Assembly: GCA_947471745.1 (NCBI GenBank)
Contig: CANJKZ010000078.1
Coordinates: 4,592,501 to 4,656,500 of the forward strand
Origin: Closterium sp. Naga37s-1
Taxonomy: Eukaryota; Streptophyta; Zygnematophyceae; Desmidiales; Closteriaceae
Reading direction: 5' to 3'
DNA: 64,000 nucleotides
Of this stretch, positions 1 to 9,577 are shown piece by piece. The notes under the pieces were generated by a model. That model was not told where the DNA came from, did no database searches, and saw only the letters and a list, made by a program, of their open reading frames with translations. Numbering within the stretch: the stretch's first letter is position 1; the number at the start of each line of letters is the position of its first letter. The position numbers were made by a program, and so were the translations under genes.

Positions 1-34
1 ACAATCGCCGCGCCAGCACGGCGCGCGCCCTCAC

Positions 35-2305
35 ATGGCGACGGCTGAGGACGTGGCGATCGTTCCCCAGGTGCCATCTCCGATGGGAGCGGAGGATGAC
101 GAGGCGGTGCAGGCAGAGGCGTGGAGGAATGTGGTGGCTGAGGATGATGATGAGGACGATGATGAGAAGGAGGGAAGCGATGAGAATGGCGATGATGACA
201 AGGACGATGACAGCGAGAATGACGGCGACCACAATGAGAAGGATGATGAGAAGGACGATAAGAAGAACGATGAGAAGAACGGCAGCGATGACAATGGCGA
301 TGATCATGGCAAGGACAATGGCAAGGACAACAATGAGAAGGAAGATGGCAAGGACGATGATGAGAAGGATGAGAAGGACGGTCATGACAAGGACAGTGGC
401 AAGGGCAACAACAACTTGTTGCGCGACAACGATAGGGACAATGAGAAGGAAGATGGGAAGGAGAATGAGAAGGAAGATGGGAAGGAGAATGAGAAGGAAG
501 ATGGGAAGGAGAATGAGAAGGAAGATGGGAAGGAGAATGAGAAGGAAGATGGGAAGGAGAATGAGAAGGAAGATGGGAAGGAGAATGAGAAGGAAGATGG
601 GAAGGAGAATGAGAAGGAAGATGGGAAGGAGAATGAGAAGGAAGATGGGAAGGACAATGAGAAGGAAGATGGGAAGGACAATGAGAAGGAAGATGGGAAG
701 GACAATGAGAAGAAAGATGGGAAGGAGAATGAGAAGGAAGATGGGAAGGACAATGAGAAGGAAGATGGGAAGGACAATGAGAAGGAAGATGGGAAGGAGA
801 ATGAGAAGGAAGATGGGAAGGACAATGAGAAGGAAGATGGGAAGGACAATGAGAAGGAAGATGGGAAGGACAATGAGAAGGAAGATGGGAAGGACAATGA
901 GAAGGAAGATGGGAAGGACAATGAGAAGGAAGATGGGAAGGACAATGAGAAGGAAGATGGGAAGGAGAATGACAACGATGCAGTCGGCTGGCACGGGGGT
1001 GAGAGCAGCAGCAACAGACAGGGAAGGGGCAGGACTCAGGCCATGAATGGAGCATCATCTCGCGTCTCTCGCTTCAACAACAACAATGTATGGGAGCTTG
1101 AGGACAGTCAGCGCACTGGGTTGCAAAAGGCACAGCAGTTTCGCATGGCGACAAGCAGCGATGTGGCCATTCGCGAGAGCGGGACGCAAGGCGAGAGCCG
1201 TGGTGTGAACCATCAGGGGGCTGGGTTCCACAAGGCACAGCAATTTCGCATGGCGACTAGCAGCGATGTGGCCATTCACAGGAGTGGGATGCAAGGCGAG
1301 AACCGCGGTATGAGCTATGGGAGTGAGCTCGACAAGGCACCGGAGTTTCACATGGCAACAGCCAGGGATGTGGCCATTCACAGGAGCAGGACACAAGGCG
1401 CGGGCAGGAACCGTGGTGTGAACCATGGGAGTGGGCTCGACAAGGCACAGCAGTTCCCCATGGCAACAAGCAGCGATGTGGCCATTCACAGGAGCGGGAC
1501 GCAAGGTGCGAGCCGTGGTGTGAACCATGGGAGTGGGCTCGACAGGGCACCGGAGTTTCACATGGCAACAGCCAGGGATGTGGCGATTCACAGGAGCGGT
1601 GGTGTGAACCGTGGGAATGGGCTCGACAAGGCACCGCAGTTTCGCATGGCGACAAGCAGCGATGTGGCCATTACTCACAGGAGTGGGGCTCAAGGCGAGA
1701 GCCGTGGTGTGAACTATGGGGGTGAGCGGCTGGGTTCTCTTGCATTTGCACAAGCTGACGGTGGCGATTGCGATGGTGACAACAACGGCGACAACGGCGG
1801 GGATAATGGAACTGGTGGTGACAACGGCGTTGACAACGGCAGCGGCAGCGGCAACAGTGGAGGAGGGCCGATTGACATTGGCGCGATCCTGGAGGTTCAC
1901 AACGCAGCGCGGCGGGAGGTGGGGGTGGCGGACCTGGCATGGGACGACGGCGTGGCAGCAGCAGCGCAGGAGTGGGCGAGCCAGCTCGCAGCCGCGGGGT
2001 GCCCTCTGCAGCACGGCGGCGCGGACGGGCTCGGGCAGAACCTGTACTGGCGTGCGCCGGCCGGGCTGACCCCTGAGGAGGATCGCATGGCGGTGCAGGC
2101 GTGGGTGGATGAGAAGGCGGATTGGACTCCTAGCCCGGTGCCCGAGGGGTGTGTGGAGGGGAGGATGTGCGGGCATTACACGCAGGTGGTGTGGGCGGGA
2201 ACGACCCATGTGGGGTGTGCGTCGGCTCAGTGCCCTGATGGGGGTGGCATGTGGGTGTGTGATTACTCGCCCCAGGGGAATATCATTGGGTCCACTCCGT
2301 TCTAG
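35..2305 (+). CDS. CAP (PR-1/SCP-like) domain protein with long repetitive N-terminal region
   Basis: The last ~140 of 756 residues form a CAP domain: an HNAARREVG start, GHYTQVVWAGTTHVGC (CAP signature 1) and CDYSPQGN (signature 2), ending a few residues later as PR-1 proteins do. CAP proteins are usually secreted and bind sterols or act in defence or wall biology. The canonical Glu of the GENL motif is Gln here (GQNLYW), while the two His positions are kept. Residues ~1-310 are very acidic, with about 22 copies of an 8-residue unit NEKEDGK[DE]. Residues ~370-560 hold six copies of a ~34-residue unit containing MAT[SA]xDVAI. A Gly/Asn/Asp linker precedes the CAP domain. Typical PR-1 proteins are ~160 residues, so most of this protein is extra. 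No signal peptide follows the chosen Met, but the frame is open to the window edge, so an upstream exon may be missing. The CAP call is firm; the start is not. Confidence 0.85.
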   Translation: MATAEDVAIVPQVPSPMGAEDDEAVQAEAWRNVVAEDDDEDDDEKEGSDENGDDDKDDDSENDGDHNEKDDEKDDKKNDEKNGSDDNGDDHGKDNGKDNNEKEDGKDDDEKDEKDGHDKDSGKGNNNLLRDNDRDNEKEDGKENEKEDGKENEKEDGKENEKEDGKENEKEDGKENEKEDGKENEKEDGKENEKEDGKENEKEDGKDNEKEDGKDNEKEDGKDNEKKDGKENEKEDGKDNEKEDGKDNEKEDGKENEKEDGKDNEKEDGKDNEKEDGKDNEKEDGKDNEKEDGKDNEKEDGKDNEKEDGKENDNDAVGWHGGESSSNRQGRGRTQAMNGASSRVSRFNNNNVWELEDSQRTGLQKAQQFRMATSSDVAIRESGTQGESRGVNHQGAGFHKAQQFRMATSSDVAIHRSGMQGENRGMSYGSELDKAPEFHMATARDVAIHRSRTQGAGRNRGVNHGSGLDKAQQFPMATSSDVAIHRSGTQGASRGVNHGSGLDRAPEFHMATARDVAIHRSGGVNRGNGLDKAPQFRMATSSDVAITHRSGAQGESRGVNYGGERLGSLAFAQADGGDCDGDNNGDNGGDNGTGGDNGVDNGSGSGNSGGGPIDIGAILEVHNAARREVGVADLAWDDGVAAAAQEWASQLAAAGCPLQHGGADGLGQNLYWRAPAGLTPEEDRMAVQAWVDEKADWTPSPVPEGCVEGRMCGHYTQVVWAGTTHVGCASAQCPDGGGMWVCDYSPQGNIIGSTPF
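438..966 (+). repeat. 24-bp coding minisatellite, about 22 units
   Basis: Near-perfect tandem copies of GACAATGAGAAGGAAGATGGGAAG or its GAG variant encode NEKEDGK[DE]. Most variation is a C/G change swapping Asp and Glu. Because 24 is a multiple of 3, the tract is open in several frames on both strands; only the acidic frame continues into the CAP domain. Confidence 0.95.
1126..1695 (+). repeat. Six ~100-bp coding repeats carrying MAT[SA]xDVAI
   Basis: Units of about 85-107 bp encode variants of QQFRMATSSDVAIHRSG followed by a Gly/Arg-rich stretch ending GVNHGSGLDKA. The MAT[SA]xDVAI core also matches the protein N-terminus (MATAEDVAI), as if the start of the coding region had been copied into the middle. 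Confidence 0.85.
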
Positions 2306-2551
2306 AGCGGTGCTGATGGTGATCTGAACCTTGAACTGTGTGCGTGGGGTAGGAGGGAAGTCTTATGAATGGTTTTTAATTTGTGTATATGCGATGACTG
2401 AGTTAATTTTGGAACATTTATTGTTTTGGAACATTTAGTACTGGTCACTCACGGTCATCTTGCAATGTGGATGACCGAGGATGATGCAAGCGGCGAGAAG
2501 CGCGACACTGCTGCCCCTGCCACTGCTGCTGCTGCTGCTGCTGCAGCAGGG
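2306..2551. other. Intergenic region and possible disrupted exon left of Copia-1
   Basis: This is the 3' flank of the CAP gene. Near its right end, from 2481, one frame reads MMQAARSATLLPLPLLLLLLL over a CTG run, like a signal peptide. Another frame reads an Ala-rich stretch. The right flank of Copia-1 (6138 onward) repeats the same CTG-rich motif, so a single exon may have been split by the insertion. The frame is undecided. Confidence 0.3.
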
Positions 2552-3106
2552 TGTTGGAGATTACGTGTGTTGGAAGCAAGGTGGTGGTGGGGCGTTTGTA
2601 TGCCCCCAACCCACCGAATGTGTGACTTGTGCTCACCTTCGAGTGAGTTGCAGGTTTGCGTGGGGTTGAGGATTGACTCGGAAGACCCATTCGATTCGGT
2701 GCCACATGGCAGCACCAGGAACATTCGAGACCCAAGGAGAATTCGGATCGGTGAAATTCGAGAGTCGAATTTCACCCTTTCGATGTTACTCGAACATTCG
2801 CGAGTGTAGCGGTTCGAGGTTACTTGTGCGATTCGATCTTGTTTGCATGCTATAAATCTGTTTTTTTTTGTATTGCATGCCATCATAGTGAAACTCAGAG
2901 TTCTTTGTACAAGGTACATTCGAACACAAATTCCAGAGAGCTTCTTTACTTGCATTCAAGAGCACCACCTATCACGTGAACGCCTATATCTCGGAGAATA
3001 CTTAGGCGATCGACGTGTTTGACGGCTCGTTGGAAAGCTAAGACAGAGCTCTATCGTTTAGAACAACTCCCAGTTCCTGCAAAGTAGAGGAGAGTCCTCT
3101 ACAACA
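2552..3106 (+). repeat. Copia-1 5' LTR
   Basis: 555 bp, TG...CA, followed after one base by the initiator-Met PBS. It differs from the 3' LTR by isolated substitutions and small indels in a T-run. Confidence 0.95.
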
Positions 3107-3156
3107 GTGGTATCAGAGCTGGTCGGAGGAGTCTACGCGCGCGACAAGGAGCAAGC

Positions 3157-3810
3157 ATGATGACGTCAAGCGAGGCCTCCCGCACTTCCTTGGATGGTGT
3201 CGTTGTAAATACCGGCGAACCCTGGGCAACCGCGACGATGTTCGACACGTCGGCGGTACCGATTTTCACGGGACAAAATTACTCCGCGTGGAAGTTTAAG
3301 TTCCAAGTGCTCATGATGGAGCGGGGACTTTGGAGATTCTTCGATGGAACGGAGAAGAAGCCGGACGACGAGAGCGACATCGCGGCATGGAAGAAGAAGG
3401 ACCAAAAGGCGTTCGCTACGTTGATTTCGCGCATCGGCATCAATCTCGTGAGCTCGGTGCGCATGTGCATCAAGCTCGAAGCGTCGGCGCATGAAGCGTG
3501 GAAGCGGCTCGAGACCATCCACGTGAACAAGACTCTCCACGGCAAGATCCTAGCCCGGAATGCGTTCTACACGGTGAAGATGCGCGCGGGCGAATCGATG
3601 CACGAGTATGCGACTCGTGTGGAGGAACTCGGGGAATCGTTCATGGACCTCGGTGGAACGGTCACGGAGGAGGATTGGATTCTCACCTTGCTTTGCGGCC
3701 TTCCGGAAGAGTGGTCGACGGTGATTACGACACTCGATAGCGTGCAAGGCACTTGGACGAAGGAAATGGTGGTCGGTCGGCTTCTCCATGAGGAATCACG
3801 TCGCCGATAA
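3157..3810 (+). CDS. Copia-1 Gag (UBN2-type)
   Basis: 217 residues typical of copia Gag: FTGQNYSAWKFKFQVLM near the N-terminus, then SAHEAWKRLE, a YATRVEELGE helix and LLCGLPEEWSTVITTLDS. Gag forms the virus-like particle. The frame ends at a single TAA at 3808 and continues in the same frame from ATG 3838 into the zinc knuckle, so the stop is either a leaky Gag/Pol stop or a point mutation. Confidence 0.88.
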   Translation: MMTSSEASRTSLDGVVVNTGEPWATATMFDTSAVPIFTGQNYSAWKFKFQVLMMERGLWRFFDGTEKKPDDESDIAAWKKKDQKAFATLISRIGINLVSSVRMCIKLEASAHEAWKRLETIHVNKTLHGKILARNAFYTVKMRAGESMHEYATRVEELGESFMDLGGTVTEEDWILTLLCGLPEEWSTVITTLDSVQGTWTKEMVVGRLLHEESRRR

Positions 3811-3837
3811 TTCGCGAATGAGAGCGAGGGGACCGCC

Positions 3838-4436
3838 ATGTACTCCGGAGGGAGTTCCGGAAAGAAGTCCAAGTGGAGCAAGGGTGCGACGAATGAATCG
3901 TCGGGTGGGAGCGAGCATCGCGGCAAGTGTCACTATTGCCGCAAACCGGGACACTTTTGGCGTGAGTGTCGGAAGCGCCCGAGCGATTGGACTCCATCGA
4001 AGGCGCGGGACGAAGAGGGCAACGCGCACACGGCATCCGGCGAGGCCGATGATTCAAAGGAGTCGCTCGTGTTAGTGGCCGGCAACGGGAACAAAACTCC
4101 AAGCGACGCGTGGTTCCTCGATACCGGCGCAACGCAACACATGACGCACTCGGCGTCGCTCCTCAACAACATTGGCGCTCCGGGAGACGTCACGAGCATC
4201 GTGTTCGGAAACAACGAATCTCTACTGGTGGTTGGAGTTGGGAGTACGCGCCTCATCGTCGATAGCGGACCGGTGGACGTCACGAACGTGCTTCACGTCC
4301 CGGGGGTGAAGGTGAACCTTCTATCCGTCCCGCAACTGGCGAAGAAGGGCGTGATCGCCACCATCGACGGTGCGAAGATGAACCTCTTTTGGAAGGGGGA
4401 GCAATTCGCGCAAGGGGTTCTCAATGGAGATATCTA
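3838..4436 (+). pseudogene. Copia-1 zinc knuckle and protease, cut by inversion breakpoint
   Basis: Contains the CCHC knuckle CHYCRKPGHFWREC and the aspartic protease motif WFLDTGATQHMT, then LHVPGVKVNLLSVPQLAKKG. Same frame as the preceding Gag. Copia homology stops near 4435 after NGDIYQS; from there the opposite strand carries the integrase. Confidence 0.85.
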
Positions 4437-5030
4437 CCAATCCATGCCGCTAGCGCACTCGCCTCTCCCCACCACTCGTTCCCAAGCTTGGAGTGTTGAA
4501 GTAGTGAACAAACGGCTTCCACCAACGTGCGATTAAGCCGCTCCGCCGCTCCATTTTGTTGGGGTGTGTAGGGTGTCGTGACGTCGTGCTTTATGCCCTT
4601 GCTCTTCATCCATTTCTCAAGCACCGCGTTCACGAATTCGCCCCCACCGTCGGTGCGAATACACTTGATCCGCTTCTTGTCGTCGTCGCAAACATCGAGC
4701 GCCCACTCTTGAATCGCCTTGGCCGCATCTCCCTTAGCCTTCAAGAGTCGGGTCCAACACATCCGCGTCGCGTCGTCGAGCATCACCAAGAGGAACCGCG
4801 CTCCTCCCTTTGATGCATGTCGCATCGGTCCACACACGTCCATGTGAACAAGCGCAAGCGGGTCCTTAGCGAGGGGTGACGTTCGGCTACCAAATGGCTT
4901 GCGAGCCATTTTTCCTTCGACACACGCCGCGCACACGCCCTTCTCGTCGTCGCCGGCGATCACGTCAAGTCCCTTCGCAAGTCCTTTGTTGGCCAACTCC
5001 TTGACCGAGTCGTAATTGGCGTGCCACAAG
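4437..5030 (-). pseudogene. Copia-1 integrase segment in inverted orientation
   Basis: The minus strand reads a copia integrase: LWHANYDSVKELANKG, CAACVEGK, HMDVCGPM (first catalytic Asp), RTDGGGEFVN (second Asp), TPQQNGAAERLNRTLVEA (catalytic Glu) and NEWWGEAS. It lies between plus-strand protease and plus-strand post-integrase sequence. A ~590-bp inversion inside the element explains this; breakpoints are near 4435 and 5030. Confidence 0.88.
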
Positions 5031-5561
5031 TTGCAACCGAAAGCTCGTGCGGCGATCTTCTTGGGAGTTGCGCCAAACGAGCGTGCATGGCGAGTGTGGG
5101 ACTTGGGTGAAAAGCGTGTCGTCACGTCTCGGGACGTGGTCTTCGATGAAGACAAGTTCCCGTCGAAGGAGAAACCCACTCAACAACTCACCTTCATCCT
5201 TCCGCCACGAGAGGAGGTTGAAGAGAGTGAGACTCCACCTCAAGTGGAGAAGGAAGCCGATGGAGGGGGAGCGAACAACGAGGAGAGCATTGATGATGTC
5301 GTGGAGGTGTCACCAACCGAGGCGGCAACTACCTCCACACCTTCCTCCCTACCATTGGCCTTGACCCGCGAGCGTCGTGAGGTTCGTCCTCCCTCCAAGT
5401 ACAACGACTACGCTACGGTAGCCGTTGGGGAGACGGATAAGGAGGGCGCGGCATTTTGCTTCGCAACCAAGGGTGATGATGAACACGCGAAATCTCTCAT
5501 GGAACCACCCCCTAAAGATTCATCCCGTGCATGCTATGAGCATGTTGGTTTGCACACCTAG
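5030..5561 (+). pseudogene. Copia-1 post-integrase region, truncated before RT
   Basis: Starts with KLQPKARAAIFLGVAPNERA and VVTSRDVVFDE, the segment that normally follows the integrase core. A hydrophilic hinge follows, and the frame stops at 5561, 21 bp before the 3' LTR. RT and RNase H are absent. Confidence 0.85.
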
Positions 5562-5582
5562 TGGGTTGGGTGCAAGGGGGAG

Positions 5583-6137
5583 TGTTGGAGATTACGTGTG
5601 TTGGAAGCAAGGTGGTGGTGGGGCGTTTGTATGCCCCCAACCCACCGAATGTGTGACTTGTGCTCACCTTCGAGTGAGTTGCAGGTTTGCGTGGGGTTGA
5701 GGATTGACTTCGGAAGACCCATTCGATTCGGTGCCACATGGCAGCACCAGGAACATTCGAGACCCAAGGAGAATTCGGATCGGTGAAATTCGAGAGTCGA
5801 ATTTCACCCTTTCGATGTTACTCGAACATTCGCGAGTGTAGCGGTTCGAGGTTACTTGTGCGATTCGATCCTGTTTGCATGCTATAAATCTGTTTTCTTT
5901 GTATTGCATGCCATCATAGTGAAACTCAGAGTTCTTTGTACAAGGTACATTCGAACACAAATTCCAGAGAGCTTCTTTACTTGCATTCAAGAGCACCACC
6001 TAGCACGTGAACGCCTATATCTCGGAGAATACTTAGGCGATCGACGTGTTTGACGGCTCGTTGGAAAGCTAAGACAGAGCTCTATCGTTTAGAACAACTC
6101 CCAGTTCCTGCAAAGTAGAGGAGAGTCCTCTACAACA
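5583..6137 (+). repeat. Copia-1 3' LTR
   Basis: 555 bp, preceded by a polypurine tract and ending TCTACAACA, as does the 5' copy. Confidence 0.95.
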
Positions 6138-6393
6138 CCTGCCACTGCTGCTGCTGCTGCTGCTCCTCCTGTTGTGGGGCCTCCTGCTGATGCGGAGACT
6201 GCCGCCGCGGCCCAGCCTTGCGCGACCGGGCTGGAATTGAAAGATCTCCCGTACCGCGCGACGATCCACGTCGCGTCTACGGCCCTGACGCTGGTCGTCG
6301 CGTAAGTCCTTGTGCAACACTACTACTACTAATAGACCACTATTGAGGCGCCTTACCAGGGCGCTGGTGCTGGTCGTCGCGCAAGCCCTTGTG
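6138..6393 (+). other. Possible host exon end with donor-side duplicate, right of Copia-1
   Basis: One frame from 6138 reads an Ala/Pro stretch then GLELKDLPYRATIHVASTAL up to a GTAAGT donor near 6301. The sequence around that donor (6287-6315) is repeated at 6365-6393, with a short palindrome ATTGAGGCGCCTTA (6342-6355) between the copies. I do not recognise the protein. Confidence 0.35.
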
Positions 6394-6581
6394 CTGAGAA
6401 TGCAGTCGCAGTACCCGAGAACGCTTATATAACTACTAGTCGTAGTACGCTGAGAGTATAGGCACTGATTCGAAGCTGACCCTCAAAACGTCCATGAATC
6501 GGATATGAGAGTGCAACCTTTGGTTCTACCACCAGTATTTGAGAGAGGTTCTCGTGGCTGCAGCGTCCTGGTAATGGCTAC

Positions 6582-6650
6582 GTGTGCGGGTGCAGGTGCG
6601 GGTGTCTGTGCGGGTGCATGTGCGGGTGCCTGTGCGGAGCCTATTGCTGT
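6582..6650 (+). repeat. GTGCGGGTGC-type minisatellite
   Basis: Imperfect 10-12-bp units of GTGCGGGTG(C/T) over about 70 bp. No coding sense. Confidence 0.8.
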
Positions 6651-6704
6651 TGTAGCGGAACACACAGGCACGGCACCCTATAGCGATTGCTGTTGGCAAT
6701 AGGG

Positions 6705-7197
6705 TACCGTCATCACCCGGATATAAGACAGTGTTGAATAGTAGACAGGGGTTGTCTACTATACGGGTGTCTCTTATAAACAGGCTAGCCTCATTATAAG
6801 ACACCTATTTGTGTGTATGAGATAAGACATATATGTCTTATAATCGAAACTTCAATAAATTATAGCGAAAGTTGAAGTACCGCGTACTTTTTTACCCTTG
6901 CGAAGCGCGAATTCTTCCACGCGCTGACCCAGGACCTACCAAATTTGCCCCTGCAGGTGTTCTCCAAAACGTGGCGTCTCGGGCAGAGGTTATCGAAGTG
7001 GCACCTTCGCAACATCCACACGCATTATGAGAAACTCTTTTTAAAGAAGTACGGAAAATATTTCTAAGTAGTTTAAAAAGTTTCCATTTATAAGACTTAT
7101 AAGACACCCTAAACCATCCCGTTTACAAGATAACTCAAGCATTTTTGCCCGTGTACGAGATAAGACATATATGTCTTATATCCGGGCGATGACGGTA
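6705..7197. mobile_element. MITE-like DNA element with 23-bp inverted termini and TA flanks
   Basis: The left end CCGTCATCACCCGGATATAAGAC (6707-6729) is matched, with one mismatch, by the reverse complement of 7173-7195. Each end abuts a TA (6705-6706, 7196-7197), as for Tc1/mariner-like insertions. The interior repeats TAAGAC many times and has two perfect 20-bp palindromes ATAAGACATATATGTCTTAT (6822-6841, 7160-7179). At 489 bp it is too short for a transposase and is presumably moved in trans. Confidence 0.75.
6876..7067 (+). pseudogene. Short protein-like fragment inside the MITE-like element
   Basis: 63 codons, ending at TAA, read FFHALTQDLPNLPLQVFSKT and RLSKWHLRNIHTHYEKLF in an ordinary-looking composition. 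There is no initiator Met. It could be the tail of a lost transposase or a captured host exon. I do not recognise it. Confidence 0.35.
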
Positions 7198-7327
7198 TTC
7201 AGAAAGGTGCTGAGCGGGCGGCGGGAAGTGAAGTGAAGAGAAACGACCATCAACCCCTTCAGAGGGTGACAGGAGGAAAAGGGGCAGCGAGATGAAAGGA
7301 AAGTGAAGCTAAGGAAAGTGAAGCACG

Positions 7328-8741
7328 TGTTGAATTATATATCTTATAACTGTCTACAGCTTGCTAGTGTATTAGTTAGCTATTAGAATCAACCGTTGGT
7401 GGTGCACCCTATCCCTTTGCTCTTGCCTACTTGTACTTCCAACTCTATAGTGAACCCCTCTTCTTTGCTCAACCTTCTCGACATTCATGCAAGCCCCCAT
7501 ACCCTAGTCTCCTAAGTCCTCTCCTAATCTAACATGGTATCAGAGCTACTAAGCTCCTCGGACCTAAATGGGCCCACCCGTTCATTCTCTCATGGCTTCC
7601 CCGTCGCGCCTCTCTCGTTTCGCCCCCCGTCGCGCGTCAGTCTCTGAACCTGTCGCGACGGTCGCAACGGTCATGGCGGCGAACTGTGCGTGCCCCCCCG
7701 TCACGCTCGCCGCGGACCCCCATCGCGGCTCCCTGCCGCGCCTCTGGTGCGGCATCCCGTCGCGCCCTGCGCGACCTCTGTCGCGGCTCCCCGTTCCCCC
7801 CACCCATGCTCCCGCCAGCGCCAGCCGCGCTAGCGACTGCTGCCGTGTTAGCGCGAGGTGGTGGGGGTGGCGGCCAGTGGGGAGACACGGGGGTGGAGGT
7901 GGAGGTGGCGGGCTGTGGGGGGGAGGGTAAGGGGGTGGCGAGAAGGATTCTGCAAACTCAACCGCCGCCCCTCTCCCCCCCTCTCTCCCTTCCGCGGATG
8001 CAGCCGTGGGGGGGAAGGGTGAGTGGGTGGCGGGAGGGGGAGGGTGAAGGGGTGACGAGCATACCCAGAGCCGCCGCCAATCATCCTCCTCCTCTCCTCT
8101 CCTCTCCTCTCCTCCTCTCCTCTCCTCCAGCCGCCTCCTCCTCTCTCCTCTCCTCTCCTCCAGCCGCATCTCCTCCTCCTCTCCTCTCCTCCAGCCGCAT
8201 CTCCTCCTCCTCTCCTCTCCTCCAGCCGCATCTCCTCCTCCTATCTCCTCTCTTCCAGCCGCCTCTCCTCTGCTCTCCTCCTGTGCACCACCAGCAGCTT
8301 CCTCCTCCTCACCAACAGTTGTGTTTGCTCGTAGATGGCGAGCGACCAGCATCCTTCGCCCTCCGGCTATCCCAGCCCTCCTCCGCGCTCTCCGCGCCCT
8401 CCTCCGTTCTGGCTTTCACAGGTGCTGCCGGTCAGCCACCGCTGTTTCTGTGCCTATCCCAGCTACAGCAACCACTCTCCAGGCGACCTGGTGCCAGACA
8501 CCACTAGCTAAAGCCGTAGGCAGTTACGGGGGTGTGTTGAATTATATATCTTATAACTGTCTACAGCTTGCTAGTGTATTAGTTAGCTATTAGAATCAAC
8601 CGTTGGTGGTGCACCCTATCCCTTTGCTCTTGCCTACTTGTACTTCCAACTCTATAGTGAACCCCTCTTCTTTGCTCAACCTTCTCGACATTCATGCAAG
8701 CCCCCATACCCTAGTCTCCTAAGTCCTCTCCTAATCTAACA
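7328..8741 (+). mobile_element. Small non-autonomous LTR retrotransposon (TRIM/LARD-like), complete
   Basis: LTRs of 207 bp at 7328-7534 and 8535-8741 begin TGTTGAATT and end TCTAACA, and look identical by eye. The PBS TGGTATCAGAGC follows at 7535. A G-rich tract precedes the 3' LTR. The 5-bp target duplication GCACG (7323-7327 and 8742-8746) is perfect. The 1-kb interior is Pro/Arg/Ser-biased and TCCTC-rich with no recognisable Gag or Pol, so the element depends on others. Confidence 0.9.
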
Positions 8742-9577
8742 GCACGGTTCAAGGAAAGGAAAGGAAAGGGAAGGAAAGTGAAGCACGGTTCTTGCTGTAA
8801 AATGAGGATACGTACATGGTTGGAGTGTTGGGAGCGAGGGGAAAAGTGGAAGACACAGTGAGAGTAGGAGTGATACCATGGTTGAAGGTAGTGCTGGGCA
8901 GGGCGAAGGGAAAGGTGGCACGTTGAGAGAGGATGGGGAACCGACGAAAACAGACAGCGTTCGCCCGCAACACTGTTACTAGCGCGAGTAAGGCCCTGGT
9001 TACATGGTCCTGAACGTCGCGATAAAACGCGAACGTGTGTCACATACTTTTTTCGCCAAATGCCGTTTGAGAGAGCCGCGTCGCAAGAAGGAGAAATGCG
9101 GCCCAGCTGTCTACTGATTCAAGCATTATGATGGCATAATGTAGGGAATACCAGTACAAGACGTAGATACAATATTGTGCATGTTTACCTTCATTACTAC
9201 CCATATTCAATTTAGGTGTTAATTGATATGAAATTACGCATTATATCACGAGTAATGGACAAAACCACACCAGCATTGGTTTGGACAATTCCACTGAAGC
9301 CAATATCACATACACGAAATCAGGGAACACTGAAACCTCCTTACAAGAAGCTGCCTTTCTTGCTTTAGATGGGCACAGGGCAGCAGAAAAAAATCCACCC
9401 TGAATGCTTCATGATCCCTTTCTCGTGCACAAGAAAGTGATAAGGCAACAGCAGTGTAATCCTGGCACATTCGACACTGCAAACTCCGTCCATGATGCAT
9501 CAAGCTGCCCCAGCTCCCCTGAATCCTGTCCCGTCTGCAGCTCCCAGTGTGCAGCAGCCGTGCATGCTGCTCTGAGC
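8742..9577. other. Intergenic region and eL39 3' UTR
   Basis: The right part is downstream of the eL39 stop on the minus strand and should hold its 3' UTR. A GGAAA-rich tract follows the LTR element. No other gene is seen. Confidence 0.5.

Larger units (their letters stand above)
2552..6137 (+). mobile_element. Copia-1: Ty1/copia-type LTR retrotransposon, rearranged and lacking RT
   Basis: Two 555-bp LTRs (2552-3106 and 5583-6137) start TGTTGG, end CAACA and differ at only a handful of positions. The PBS TGGTATCAGAGC is at 3108-3119 and a purine tract GCAAGGGGGAG lies just before the 3' LTR. Inside are Gag, an in-frame stop, zinc knuckle and protease, an integrase segment lying in inverted orientation, then a pol segment in the original orientation that stops before any RT or RNase H. 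The element cannot be autonomous. The near-identical LTRs imply recent insertion, possibly in this rearranged form. No 5-bp target duplication is evident; instead a 27-bp CTG-rich motif flanks it. Confidence 0.93.

Noticed and set aside
96..1046. Long frames in other phases over the acidic repeat (Met/Arg-rich plus frame, Ser/Phe/Pro-rich minus frame)
   Set aside because: They are open only because the 24-bp unit is a multiple of 3; they do not continue into a recognisable domain.
7686..8507. 273-codon ORF in the small LTR element
   Set aside because: Low-complexity Ser/Pro/Leu reading of TCCTC repeats with no Gag motif.
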